Assembly: GCF_026230105.1 (NCBI RefSeq)
Contig: NC_079484.1
Span: 9,935,805-9,999,804, forward strand
Length of the DNA stretch: 64,000 bases
Direction of reading: 5' to 3'
Source of the DNA: Diorhabda sublineata
Lineage: Eukaryota > Arthropoda > Insecta > Coleoptera > Chrysomelidae
Part shown: positions 22,245-33,639 of the stretch, one piece after another
Position numbering within the stretch: position 1 is the first letter of the stretch
Layout of the letters: every line of letters starts with the position of its first letter
Translations under genes and position numbers: made by a program
The notes under the pieces: generated by a model
Database searches by the model: none
Told to the model about the DNA's origin: nothing
Seen by the model: the letters and a program-made list of their open reading frames with translations, nothing else

Positions 22245-22809
22245 GTGTCCACTGCCATTGAGCGCAGGAACCCCTATGAAGAACTTAGCGAGTGTGAACC
22301 CAAAGCTGTCCGTTGTCAATATATTGGGTCGAGAATTTGGCCTGAATGTGGACCGACTTATAAGGATTCACCATACGTTGTTTCGATAATTTTTCTGCTG
22401 AATTGTAGGGGTTTTCCACACAATATCACCAAATCCCTCGTACGTTTTCGTCAATATATAAAGTTGAAGGTTTCTCTGATATTCCATGTCTTATTAACCT
22501 TTCATAAATGACACTGCTGCTCCTGATAAACAATTTTCCCCGTAGACAAGTTGACTCATGAATTTATTCAAAACATGTTTGCACAATCTTGCTCTAAATT
22601 CCGATACTCCACTCCGATAACACGTCACAAAAACACAACTTAATGGCAATATCACAAATATTGTGTTAGTTGTACGGAGTTGAAACTCAGAAAGATAAAC
22701 GAGTACAGGATTATAATTGAAACGTTGCCACTTCTCCAGCAGTCTGACACTATTCTCACACGTCTCGTAGATACGTTTTTCAATATAAGTAGATACATTA
22801 TGATTTTGG
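22245..22809. other. unassigned stretch with an 88-codon ORF
   Basis: The plus-strand ORF 22245-22511 begins with a cysteine-containing, moderately GC-rich segment (NPYEELSECEPKAVRCQYIG) and ends hydrophobic. I recognise no family and see no repeat relation within the window. Probably not a gene. Confidence 0.25.
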
Positions 22810-23441
22810 TATATATGTTACGCTCAAAGACCGAAATCGGTCAGTGGCCGTTTAAAGTAGCCACAACACGTTCTGTGCTCCTTGCGTTTGCCAGAACGCG
22901 TTGTGGCTTTTCTGATATAGCCAGAACCCTAATGAAATTATATGCTGCTTATTAATAATCATTTGGCAACAAAGTAGTACAACACTCATTATGTGAATAA
23001 ATGTTTAATGACAACGTTTTTATATATGTTTTATATCCACATAGTCAATAGTTAATATAACTAACCTAACCTAACCTATCTGTGTCTAACATAAAGTTCA
23101 ATGCAAAAACAAATAGGTGGATATGCAGCGAAAATTGATTTTAGTAATATACTTTTTTACATTAAAAGGACTGTTAATAATTTATATTAACTATTCGACT
23201 ATATGGATATAAAACATATATAAAAACGTCATTAAAAATTTATTCAAATAATGAATGATTAATAATAAGCAGCATTATATTACGTGAGAAGAGGTCATCT
23301 AAATCGAAATTAATTCCTTTCGGGTTCTGGCTACATCAGAACAGCCACAACGAGTTCTGGCAAGGGCAAGACGAACAGAACGCGTTGTGGCTGTTTTAAA
23401 TGGCCACTGGCTGTTTTCGTCTTTGAGCGTAACATATATAT
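22810..23441. mobile_element. fold-back element with CCTAA centre
   Basis: Long inverted repeat. The left arm starts at about 22810 with TATATATGTTACGCTCAAAG and the right arm ends at about 23441 with the inverse. Arms of about 240 bp correspond throughout, for example ATGCTGCTTATTAATAATCA against TGATTAATAATAAGCAGCAT, and ACGTTTTTATATATGTTTTA against its inverse near 23210. The spacer holds the CCTAA tract at 23061-23078. Each arm has an inner hairpin made of GCCACAACxCGTTCTG and CAGAACGCGTTGTGGC (22860-22907 and 23344-23391). No coding sequence. The class is uncertain: a fold-back or long-TIR MITE. Confidence 0.85.
23061..23078. repeat. CCTAA tract at fold-back centre
   Basis: Three and a half telomere-type units (CTAACCTAACCTAACCTA) in the loop between the two arms of the fold-back element. 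Confidence 0.85.
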
Positions 23442-23466
23442 GACAACTTCAAATTATGGCCCACTT

Positions 23467-24461
23467 CGAGGATGTATTGATATCTAGTTAGCCTAGACCA
23501 GTTCCACGCATAAACGAAATATTGCGTCACCATAGCAACGAACAATAACTTATTAGAAGTGTCAGTGTAAAGTTTGACGTCAAAAAAGTAAAACAGAGTT
23601 ACGATATTGTGAAAATCGAAAAAGTGGAGTATCGAGCCATCATCAAGTACCTGTATTTGAAAGGGTTAAGAGGTAAGCAGATTTACGAAGATATGCTTAA
23701 TACCCTTGGTGATCAATGTCCTTCGTATGCGACCGTGAAAAATTGGACTGCAAGCTTCATTTTCAGTTGAAGATGTTGACCGATCGGGAAGGCCACTTTC
23801 TGTGACAGTCCCCGAAAATATCGATGCAGTTCATGACATGATTTTATCAGACCGTCGAATTGGGCTAAAACGAATATCTGAAGCACTGAATATTTCATAC
23901 GAACCCGTTCATCATATATATAGTTCACGTCAAATTGGACATGAGCAAAATTCCTGCAAAATGGATCCCCAAATGTTGACCAAAAGCGTGTTATGAGACT
24001 TGGGTACATTTCTACGATCCAGAAACAAAGCAACAATCGATGGAATGGCGACACTCTCGTTCGCCAAGACCTAAGAAGTTTCGTGTCCAAAAATCTGCTG
24101 GAAAAGTTCTTGCTTCAATTTTTTGGGATTGCCATGGAGTAATCATGATTGATTTTTTGGATAAGGGTAGAACACTAACTGGAGATTACTATTAGATATT
24201 ACTGAGCACTTTACGGGAAAATATTAAAGAGAAAAGATCCATAGGTTGTTCACTCCTGCACACAAATCTCATGTTGCCATGCAAAAAATTCGTGATTTGG
24301 GATTTGAATTACTAGAACACCCCCCTTATTCTAGAGACGTTGCAGGTTCGCTGTAATAAATGTATCCAATTAAGTGGGGAATATGTTGAGTAATAAAATA
24401 TTTTGACATTGCAATTTTGTTTGGTTCCATAGTATGCTAAGAATTTTTCAATATATCCTCG
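23467..24461 (+). mobile_element. mariner deletion derivative, family M2 copy 2
   Basis: Left end 23467 (CGAGGATGTATTGATATC) and right TIR 24435-24461 (ending AATATATCCTCG, followed by TA). The 5' leader and TIRs match the copy at 12786-13677. The plus-strand transposase starts near 23610 with VEYRAIIKYLYLKGLRGKQI. DVDRSGRPLSVTVPENIDAV follows, then ISEALNISYEPVHHI. The linker and first catalytic aspartate are disrupted near 23990. Then SMEWRHSRSPRPKKFRVQKS and FWDCHGVIMIDFLDKG. A deletion removes the segment with the second aspartate, leaving TPAHKSHVAMQKIRDLGFEL. The EHPPYSRD block jumps straight to the C-terminal KCIQLSGEYVE. Non-autonomous. Confidence 0.93.
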
Positions 24462-24463
24462 TA

Positions 24464-25149
24464 CACACAAGATCTATATCATATAGATGTCTACTGAACC
24501 TTATAAATTTTATTAATTTTTTTCTGTAGCATATAAGCTCAGCTTCAGTTATGAAATCGTATAACTTTTATTGAAATAAGGCTTTAGTGACCTAAAATGG
24601 AAATATATTTATAATAAAGTTTTTTCACATTTAAATTTAAAAATATTCTAATTAAAAAAAAATAATTTTGATAAAAGACTAACATCACAACGAACAAAAG
24701 GTATTTTATTTAATGAACTAATTTTTGTTTGAATTTGAAACTTGGATACGCCGCTGAGACCTAGCTAGAGATAGAAGGGCATAAGAATGTAACATTATGA
24801 GGTCAAGAACTCCTGCGGTCGGCGGAGACTATTAACATTTCCGAAATGTGTTCATAATTAGTCATCTCTGGGGACTCAAAATGACCTTAGAAAATAACAC
24901 ACAATCCGTATGATAATTAAAAAAAAAAAGGTATTTAACTTCTAGGATTTAATAGCAGGTAGAAATAGTTATAATGAAATTTTAAAAAATACTATGAGTG
25001 AATATTTTAAAAAAAGTTAATGAACAAACCAAAAATATTTATATATTATCACTAAACAATATATAATATTATCACTTAATTACAGGAAGGGGTACATCTA
25101 AGTAATGCTATAGTGATTAAGTGATCCTACCAGAAGAATAGTTCTAAAG
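24464..25149. other. no gene; possible solitary hAT end
   Basis: Near 24745 the sequence CTTGGATACGCCGCTG reads inversely as CAGCGGCGTATCCAAG, a hAT-like end. I found no partner end or duplication. Otherwise AT-rich and unrecognised. Confidence 0.3.
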
Positions 25150-25390
25150 ATAGTCGAATAGGCTACTTCCAAGAAGAACCAATCCACTGGATCTATCTTT
25201 TTGGATAAACTTCAACAAGACAAGAATCGAAATGGGATGGACAAACGCAGAAGTACGACGAGGCACATAATAGCTACCAGGAGCACCCAACCGACTTCAG
25301 GAAACCATGGACCGAATCGACCACTAGCACTAGACATGGAAGAAGAGCAGCAGCGCGGAGACCTTCATAAAGAAGAAGAAGAAGGTACCA
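25150..25390 (+). pseudogene. possible RTE-type LINE 3' end
   Basis: Frame-shifted plus-strand reading contains GWTNAEVRRGT, LPGAPNRLQETMDRIDH and FIKKKK, loosely resembling the C-terminal RRRWxDDIxxxAGxxWxxxAxDRxxW ending and the GAAGAA-rich 3' tail of RTE-like LINEs. The match is weak. The 120-codon ORF at 25201-25563 overlaps it in another frame and I do not regard it as a gene. Confidence 0.3.
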
Positions 25391-26423
25391 GAAGACACAA
25401 CGTTGTCTATAAATATATTTTATTTTGTTATTATGTTCAAAAATATTTTTTGCAGCACTTTGAAAAACTTAAAAAACTTAGAAACATCGTCAGTGTAAAA
25501 ATTTCAAAAGAGTGTTCGCTTAAGTTAATTTTAGCGTTTTGGAACAAAGTAGAACAAACATAAAACAACCTTTTTGTAAATTCAAAATGCAGTGTCAACT
25601 TGGGTTTTGGGATATGTACCTCCACTAATTTGTTCCTATTGATCTCCATAAAAACCTATGAAGCAATAGTGAATATCGATACCAAACTCTAGAATTTTTT
25701 TAAGAATTTATCATTAACCGATAATATGATCTGTAATTGATTTTTCTTTGCGAAAACTGCACAGATAATAATTTGGTATCCGTTCATTATGCCAAACAAG
25801 CAAATTATAAATATGTTGTAACAACTTAACTCTACCATATTTGTAGGGCTCCAAGACAGACGAACGAGTCCAAGTGCTTTTCAATATTTCCAAAATTGAT
25901 GCTAATTTTGAATACAGAAAACTCAAGTAAAATTAGTATTTAGTCAATAAACCATCCCATCTTTTCACACGCTTGGCAACAACGTAAACAAGCGTTGAAA
26001 CGATCTTTTTAGATTAAGTTGTTAAACATAAATTTGTGATGTTTATTTAAGAAGACAGTTTATAGCTGGAGTGGTCTTTAAATTTGTCTGTTCATTGGAT
26101 ACTGATGCTCGTGTTTATGATATATACGAGGTTTTTCAATATAATCGCCCAGTATAAAACCGTCTCAATTTTGATCAGTCCATCTATAAATATAGAGAAA
26201 AATCAACTAAATTTTAATTGATACACGAGGTCGGGGCGTCAATTTTTAACTGTTTCTTCAATGAATTCGAGAAAAATTTCAAGAATAACATACAAAGAGA
26301 TCTAAGAATTAAAATTTGTCAAAATTCATCGAATTTTAAATAATTCGAAATTATTGTTTGTCGCTTCTCAAAGAAGAAAACAACCACCTTCCTGGCTACA
26401 AATATTGAAATACATATCCTCCA
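25391..26423. other. no gene; solitary mariner-like end
   Basis: Mostly unrecognised AT-rich DNA. TATACGAGGTTTTTCAATAT at about 26126 resembles a mariner TIR next to TA; no partner was found. Confidence 0.35.
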
Positions 26424-27458
26424 CATAACGTGATGTCCATTGACCTTTTTGTCTATGTCGTGTGACTAACTAAGAAGAACATATTTTTTGCCAAAAATCC
26501 ATTTTATTCGTCGATGTTATCTACTTCGAGAGCAATACAATCATTTCAACGCTTCTCTAACTCCTCGATGTCGTGCTGAATTTCTTACCGGCGAGCATTT
26601 TTTTATATCAACGAATATTCAGTAGTTACTGGGAGTCACATCTGGACTATACGGTGGATAAGGAAGCAAGTAAGTCGTTCAATTTAACCACCGTTACCAT
26701 CGACTTGTGAATCGATGCATTGTCTTGGTGAAACAGTGGGTTTTTCTTCTACATACGAGGCCTTTTTTCCTTGATTTTTGCATTCAAACGGTTCAACAAC
26801 TCTATGCAGTATTCGCTATTCATTGTCTCTGTCGATTGTCGACAATATTCCAGGCGCATATTAAAGCGATAATCTTCCAAGTTGACTTTGGTGCATTTGG
26901 ACGCTTCGGACGTAGTTCACCGTTTCGCTCAGTCCACTCAGAGGATGATCGTTTTGATTCCGGAGTGAAGTGATGGATCCTTGTTTCATCGATATTGACG
27001 TAAAAAACGTATAAACATTGCCAAACATTCCTCCGAATCATAACACGTTTTGTTTTTGATCGACTGTGAGTAAACGCGGCACCTTCTTCTAGCTATCTCA
27101 CGCAATTTCAATTTATGATTAGATGTAACCAATTTGTGAACTTTTTTGATCTTTTCTGGAGTAACCACCGTTCACCATTATCGGTATCTGTACGTTAACG
27201 TTTAAATTCAACAAACCAATAACCAATGGTTCTTTTCGATGGAGATTTTGAAGCCATTGTTGAGCTAGTACATTATATTTTTCTTCATCAAAATGCAATG
27301 ATAAATCAACACGAAATTATTTGTTGTTTTTTTTCTGACTAATCAAAATGTCATAAAATGTTTGTCTTTTGAAAGTTGGTAGTTGATAAACGCCACGTGG
27401 ATTTAACGATGGCAGCCCCATCTGGGTGCCAGTCAAACGACTTATTGAGTGATGTTAT
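26424..27458 (-). mobile_element. mariner element, copy 2 of the 9.2-kb family
   Basis: Same family as 9226-10310, in opposite orientation. The 5' end at about 27458 (ATAACATCACTCAATAAGTC) and leader (CACCCAGATGG) correspond to copy 1. The 3' end near 26424-26470 (ATAACGTGATG ... TCGTGTGACTA) resembles a degraded inverse. Minus-strand coding blocks: KRTIGYWFVEF, VTPEKIKKVHKLVTSNHKLK with LREIA (27050-27168). IDETRIHHFTPESKRSSSEW with the first catalytic aspartate (26900-26985) has R replacing the usual W. A following block corresponds to ALICAWNI, with the middle of the catalytic domain much altered. The C-terminal ELEKRW region is near 26530-26570. Broken by frameshifts. Confidence 0.88.
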
Positions 27459-29690
27459 ATAAGAGATGACAAGTAGTTTGTGTATATAATTCGATGTATA
27501 AAAATATATCGATATTTTAAAATACGATTCGCGTGTTTAGCTTGTTTACAGTACTCTATTTTTAATTTTACGATTTTCACAACGGATTTTTAATGAACAT
27601 AAACGTGAGGATCGTTTGAGACTGCTATTAAAGCCTTAAGTTGAATCAAATACTGTCTATATGGATGGTTATAGTGCTTTATATATAGTACCCAGGTATT
27701 CTATGGTATCCAGCATTTTTCATTTTTAATGCTTGGGTCTTTTCATTGGTTCACATATTGTTTTTTCTTGCTCATCTTGCTTTATTTGATAAATATTTCC
27801 TATCAGCATGCCACAGTTCTATTTCCATTATTATTCTTGGTTTTCTAATGAAGAATTTGATATATTTCTGTTTTTTATTGTTGACAGCCTTATGTAAATA
27901 CGTGTTCAACCATAAATGTGGAGGTATGAAAATTAATGAACATTAGCAAAAGGAAAATATTGGAAATTGAAGATAAGTCAGAATCAATCGTTGGAGTATG
28001 TAGTGTGGCCGAAAGTCCATTTCCCGAGTTGTTGAGTATTGGATTAAAAATTTCTTTGAGCAAAGTTGATAACCTTCTTATCAACATTAAAAAGTAGCAG
28101 ACTATCGGCACCTTTGCCATTATAAGAATAAGATTTACTTTCAACATCTCGTTTAATAACGAACTATTTGGAAAAAATAGTCAAAAGGCAAACCGCGAGA
28201 TGTACAAAATTTGTTAAGAAAGGGGATTAAAAGAATGACCTTAGCCCCTACTATCCCCATAAGGCTTAAACGAACATTAAACCCGCTGTAGTATTAATTC
28301 TTGCCAAATCAACTTCATCAGTCGGTCGTACTGAATCAGTTAATTCCGATTCATTGCAATGACGGTTTCGAATTAAGAGACTGTACTGCGCAAAATACTG
28401 TGGGTAGTTGGCCATTGCCTTCCAACAAGTGGCGTGCCATTGTCCGACACTCTAGATTAAAAGTCGTAGATCGTCTTGGATAGCGATAGATTTTGCCCGC
28501 CAACACGGACTAAAGCTAATTTTCCCCGTATAAGTGATTTTCCATGTGGAATATTTAATACCTAATAAACATATAAAACCGGTTTAAAAATTAATTGTTA
28601 AATATTACTGTTATGCGACTATGTGAATGATTAATGCTAAAATTAATTGCTATGCACCGATTCAATAACGTCAGCTTGGAAATTCAATACCTATGCGGAA
28701 TTTTACACCTTCTACCTGTTACATTGTTTGCGATTGTTATAGTTCGTAATTTGGACGTCAATGCGTATAATCCGTAACATTGTCGTTGCTGTTATTATGT
28801 TATAATAGTTATTGAATCAAATACGCACACTATTACGATTAGAGCTGATAATGCATCAAAATACGATCCGAATAACTCAATTTAATTACGTCAAGTTTGC
28901 GAATATGGCTAGAACATTATGGTAAGAAGCTCCTTTCATTGCTATTCTCAGTTATCGATGGAGCATTTAAAGTTCATCAAAAATTTGTTAAATTTTAGGA
29001 TACGTTACAATGATAACAGTACAAAAATACACCTTCAACATAAAGGCCATGAAGTAATTAACAGTTAAAAAAACCAACATTCAGTAACTGCCCCTGGAAT
29101 ATCTGGAAGTGACACAAATACTTTTCAATGCTAAGCGTTTCTGCGCGTATATGCGGAAATATCTGGTGGAAATTAACTTGGGAAGACAAAATCAGAAATG
29201 CGAATAATGCAGTACGATAATCAAGCACTCACTTTCAATGACTAAAACCGACATTGGAGTACTGAAAATTTGATCAAATAAGCAAAAATTAGTCTTTTTA
29301 ATTTGGGTTCCTATTAAAAGAGATGAAAAGTTCAATACAATTGCTTTAAAAAGAGCTCTAACGTCTTTTATTGCTCCTATTACAAGATGGTTCCGAAGAA
29401 AGACGAAACCAAGAAACAAGCACTCTGGAGGTTTCTTACTCTCTTACTCTAAAATATTTTTACAGAAATATGATACCGCTAGATCTAAAAACTATTTGGA
29501 TTTTAGTAAAACTAAGTTTCACCAAGCTAGAGTTTTCAAAGGTTCTCAGGAAGTACTTGATGAGATGTGGCGGTTGCTGAACCAGAAGGTCGTTGGATAA
29601 GTTACTTGTAAAGCCATGATCAATCAAAAACGTGTAATTTCAGTCAATTAAATAACACAATAACAAAACTCTGGAACTAAATATTCGATT
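27459..29690. other. no recognisable gene
   Basis: About 2.2 kb of AT-rich DNA. 27530-27600 shares a short leader-like segment with 57010-57070 (GTTTACAGTACTC ... CGATTTT). ORFs at 27746, 27890, 28301, 29192 and 29371 match nothing I know. Confidence 0.4.
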
Positions 29691-31849
29691 AAGTGATGTC
29701 AAGGTACTTCATAATTTGTATATATAACTGAATCGGCAGATTAGATACAGAGACGGTTGTTACGTGTCATCGACATGTTGACAGTGGGCAGTAGTCATGA
29801 TAGATACTAATAGTCGTTTAATTAATTTGTAAAGAGAAATATACCAGTGATTTTTCAAGTTATAGTTTCAATTTTTCAATCTTTACGAATGTAAAGTGGC
29901 GCGGATCCGACTTCTTTGAAGCCAGCACAGATTCTGGAGCTCATTGGAATTTTGGAACTGGAACAATAGATGTTTCAAAAAGCTGATATGAGGCACAATA
30001 AACAATAAAGTTGCAAAATAATGTACGAGTTATATGCGTGTTGAAATTCCTTCTACTTAAAATGTATACCATCTTGTAATTATCACCTCAAAGTATTTCC
30101 ACTAATTATCTCAAAACTTCTGATGGGTACCATTAGGATCTGATTATCATATTGTTAAGTAATACAAAGTAGAGTTATTATTGTAAAAGCTGAGATTTAT
30201 TAGCTTAGAAAAGTTGTCCACTGACCACTCCTAATGGGAACCAACATCATAGTTAAGTGATTCCAAGTGTTCCTTGACACTTGAAGCTCCATTAACGTAT
30301 CAAATCACTTTTATTGTATATTGGTGCGACCATAAATATCGATTTCTATAATTAATTATAGCTTTTGTACAAAATAATATTTACTATTTAAGACAGCTTG
30401 TACACTCTTTTTTATTACTTTTTTTTATTTTTATAATACAACAGTCTAAATATTATTTTGGAAAATTGTATTTGTACCTGTTGCTGACTGGCTTGTCAAT
30501 ACTTGCTTACCAATTTTTACATTATAAAATATATATTAGAAATTATAAAAAAACCTTGACTTAGACCTTGTAAATTTTGAGTAACTAGTATAAGATTAAC
30601 ATCAACCAGACAACCCGACTTTTTTATCTGTCTCAAAGTAGAAATTCAAGTTTCCTGTTATCTTTTTATTTTAAGTGTATGTAAATAATTCGGGATCACG
30701 AACTTTTAAGAACTATTAAGTAGATACATAGCATGCGCCTGGATTTTTGTTATGTGTTTTTGTCTTTTATAAACGTTATGAATGTACAAAAGAAATAAAA
30801 GATACTCGAAAACAGTTTTGAAAAGACGATTACTTTTTTTCGAGCATGATGCCGCTTTCAATATCGCTTTGTTTCGGACGTTATTACCATAATACGCACA
30901 ATGCAACCGACGATATTCATAGCTTCCCGGAAATAAATTATTCATCCAACGAAAACTTGTATACGAGGATTCCTGATATGATACAACTTTAATTCATAGA
31001 ACATTTGTGATAAGATATTTAGAAGGCCCTGATATAGGATTTATTTAATCTGCAGGGCTTGGGTCTGGATGCTTTCAAATACGGTTGTTTCGCATGTGTG
31101 AGCTACCATGAGTTCGATAAATATGTGTATGTAATTATTAACTTAAGGAGTGAAACATTAATATTAAGTGAAGAGACTTGGCTGCATTATTTCCTAACGT
31201 CAAACATTTGGTTCACCAGGTGACTACAGAACACCTACAACACCGAAAAGCATGTATGGAAATGGTACACAATAACTCAAAGTATAATAAATTTTTTTTT
31301 TAAATTTTAACGGATCTCTGCAAAAGGGGGAATTAAAGTCAGCCATATAACAATGTAGAAAGTAGATACCTACTTGAGACCTAGAAATAATAAAAAAATT
31401 ATCCATTTGAACCCTCACAAAACCATTTTTTGTAATATTATCTGCAAATAAAATGTCTAACAATGTAGAATAGGCTAACATTAGTTTATGACAGCAGATA
31501 TTATTCATTGCAAAGACCTTTACATAAAAAAATACGAATGTGTAATATGAGCTTCAAGGTAGTGAAGACACATACACCCGAAAGTAGAGATCACACGGCC
31601 GCAAATCGGGCGGCTAATGCAGCAATCGGGTACAATTATTTTCCTTCAATCATGTACTTTATTATGACGCTACAGCAATTTTGCTGAAATAAGTTCTCTG
31701 GTGCGTATTCTACCAACAGTGGGGAAAGCTATAGTTGTAGAGTAATAAGATAAAAATTACCAGTTATAATTCCTTCAAAACAAAGACTTATAAACTTTAA
31801 ATCGGGATATGACAAGGAAAACATTTAGGTGAGTTTCGTTTTACCGGTA
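29691..31849. other. no gene; weak LTR/PBS-like signal
   Basis: Around 29890-29910, AGTGGCGCGGATCCGACTTC recalls the TGGCG-type primer-binding site that follows an LTR, and the next codons (LKPAQILELIGILELEQ) could be a gag start. No LTR pair, protease or reverse transcriptase was seen. The rest is AT-rich; one copy of GGCCCTGATATAG lies at 31025-31037. Confidence 0.25.
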
Positions 31850-32225
31850 TCATCACGTCAAAGTTTATTTGGTCGAAAAACCAAACTTTTCTGAATCTAA
31901 TTATTTAAAAAATTAATTTCCTGATTTGGACATGGTGAAAAATTACCTGTTTATTGATCGAATTATCACAAATTGGTTGAATTTCCCGAAATTTAATTTT
32001 TCCATAGTTGATTTTGCCAAAAAACAGTCTCGTTGCAATTGCATCGTCACATGAGACTTTTGTAGCCTCAGATCAATGATTGTTCACAAGTCAAAGTTGG
32101 ATTTGATCTCTTTTTCAAGTTAAATTTAATTTAACAAGGACGTTCCTGTTTTTAATTAGGTTAAAAGTTGGTGTTTTGGAGTTTAATTTGATCAGATATT
32201 TGCTTTTTTAAATAAAATTTTGTAA
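31850..32225. repeat. degenerate minisatellite, short block
   Basis: Diverged copies of the same unit as the array at 33640-35430, for example AAGTTGGATTTGATCTCTTT, TCAAGTTAAATTTAATTTAA and TTTAATTTGATCAGATATTT followed by GCTTTTTT. Separated from the main array by about 1.4 kb. Confidence 0.65.
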
Positions 32226-33250
32226 TAAATAGCCCGGCACCGTGTGAATTGAGGTCTTTGGGCTATGCTACAACCACACGCGCTTAAGGTCCTTTTCAAT
32301 AATTTTTTGCCCACGGGCGGGCTGCCGGTATCTCCAAACTAATGATACCAGCCACATATTTTATTGTAATAATCAGGGCCGAACTTAATATATAGTGTTG
32401 AACGGCCTTAGCTATTTTTTTGTAGTTGCATCATACTAATATTATGAGGCATTAAAACCCCCTTGCTACTCACTTTTAAACAATTATATCTAATAAGATC
32501 TAAATATACCTGGGTGATAGATAAGAATGAAAAGTATTGTATTCCAGACACTATTTTTCAAATCGACTAGCGGTAGAAAATTTTACTATTAAATACCTTT
32601 ATTATATAAAGTAATTTTTATTCAACATTTTCGACTTAGATTCTTTGATAAGGCAATTCGCATACAGCTTGGATTTAGCACAACAGATTTCCAGCTGTTT
32701 CCAAAATTCAAAAAAATTCGGAAAATTATGGCGAAGAAACTCGCACCAACTTGTTCAAGGATAGGTTTTTTAATGATAGGATATAAAAGCTGACAACGAC
32801 AAATTTTGATGGTGATTATGTAGAAAATGGAAAATTTTAGATTTATTTATTATAAAATGTTCTAAGTTTACGTTTCGTTGTTTTAGAAGCACTGCGTATT
32901 TGAGAATGTATAGAAAGAAATACTACTTTTACTTAGATAAGAATCGATTGAATAATGTGGAATTAATTTATACTGAATAATTGAAAGCTCTTCGATTCTA
33001 TTAAAGACAAATAATTATTGCTAATATTTTATTCAAATCATGTCCTTCACTATAGTCTAGCAGTTCATATTAGTTGACGTATTAATGTCAATTCAATGCC
33101 ACTTGATTAATTCTGAAAAAAAAATGTTTATTAATTCCTCAGTTTAGCTAAGTAAACATTAATTCAAGCTGATAAAATGGTTGAAAGATGAACGAACTCT
33201 GATGGTAAATGTCGTGACATATTTTGAGGATATTCGCTACGCAAAATAAA

Positions 33251-33254
<4 letters not shown>
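32226..33254. other. no recognisable gene
   Basis: AT-rich. A GC-richer patch at 32230-32390 begins near GCCCGGCACCG and ends near CAGGGCCGAACTTA. It could be the eroded remains of a hAT MITE, but the ends do not match each other. Confidence 0.35.

Positions 33255-33334
<80 letters not shown>
33255..33334. repeat. (TA)40 microsatellite
   Basis: Uninterrupted 80-bp run of alternating T and A. The ORF it produces (alternating Y and I) is an artefact of the repeat. Confidence 0.98.
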
Positions 33335-33337
<3 letters not shown>

Positions 33338-33639
33338 GTATCAGTATATTTCTTACTATAAGAGAAATGATATGTGAATTAATAATAATGGGACCATTTA
33401 AATATGATGGACAGATTAAAGGCTTTAATATGAATTTATAATGCCGCGGTTCTATTATAGGATATCTATTCAGAGTAGATCCTAAATTAGGGTCACCTCA
33501 ATTTGCATACAATTCGGTCCTGTGGTAATAGCGTTACTACAAGTAATGTATTGAAGTCGTAAGTTTAATAGTATATACCAAGAAGTTAATGCCAAACTTT
33601 GGGAAACAGGTAGAAGGGGACACAATAATTTCGTTGGTT

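Noticed and set aside
1581..23078. CCTAA tracts as a chromosome end
   Set aside because: Tracts are only 18-50 bp, interstitial, and embedded in transposons on both sides.
24740..24765. CAGCGGCGTATCCAAG as a hAT element end
   Set aside because: No opposite end or 8-bp duplication was found in the neighbourhood.
32230..32390. GC-richer patch as a hAT MITE
   Set aside because: The two candidate ends do not match each other and the possible duplication (TGTAATAA) is AT-rich and ambiguous.
33253..33441. ORF of alternating Y and I residues
   Set aside because: It is simply translation of the (TA)40 microsatellite.
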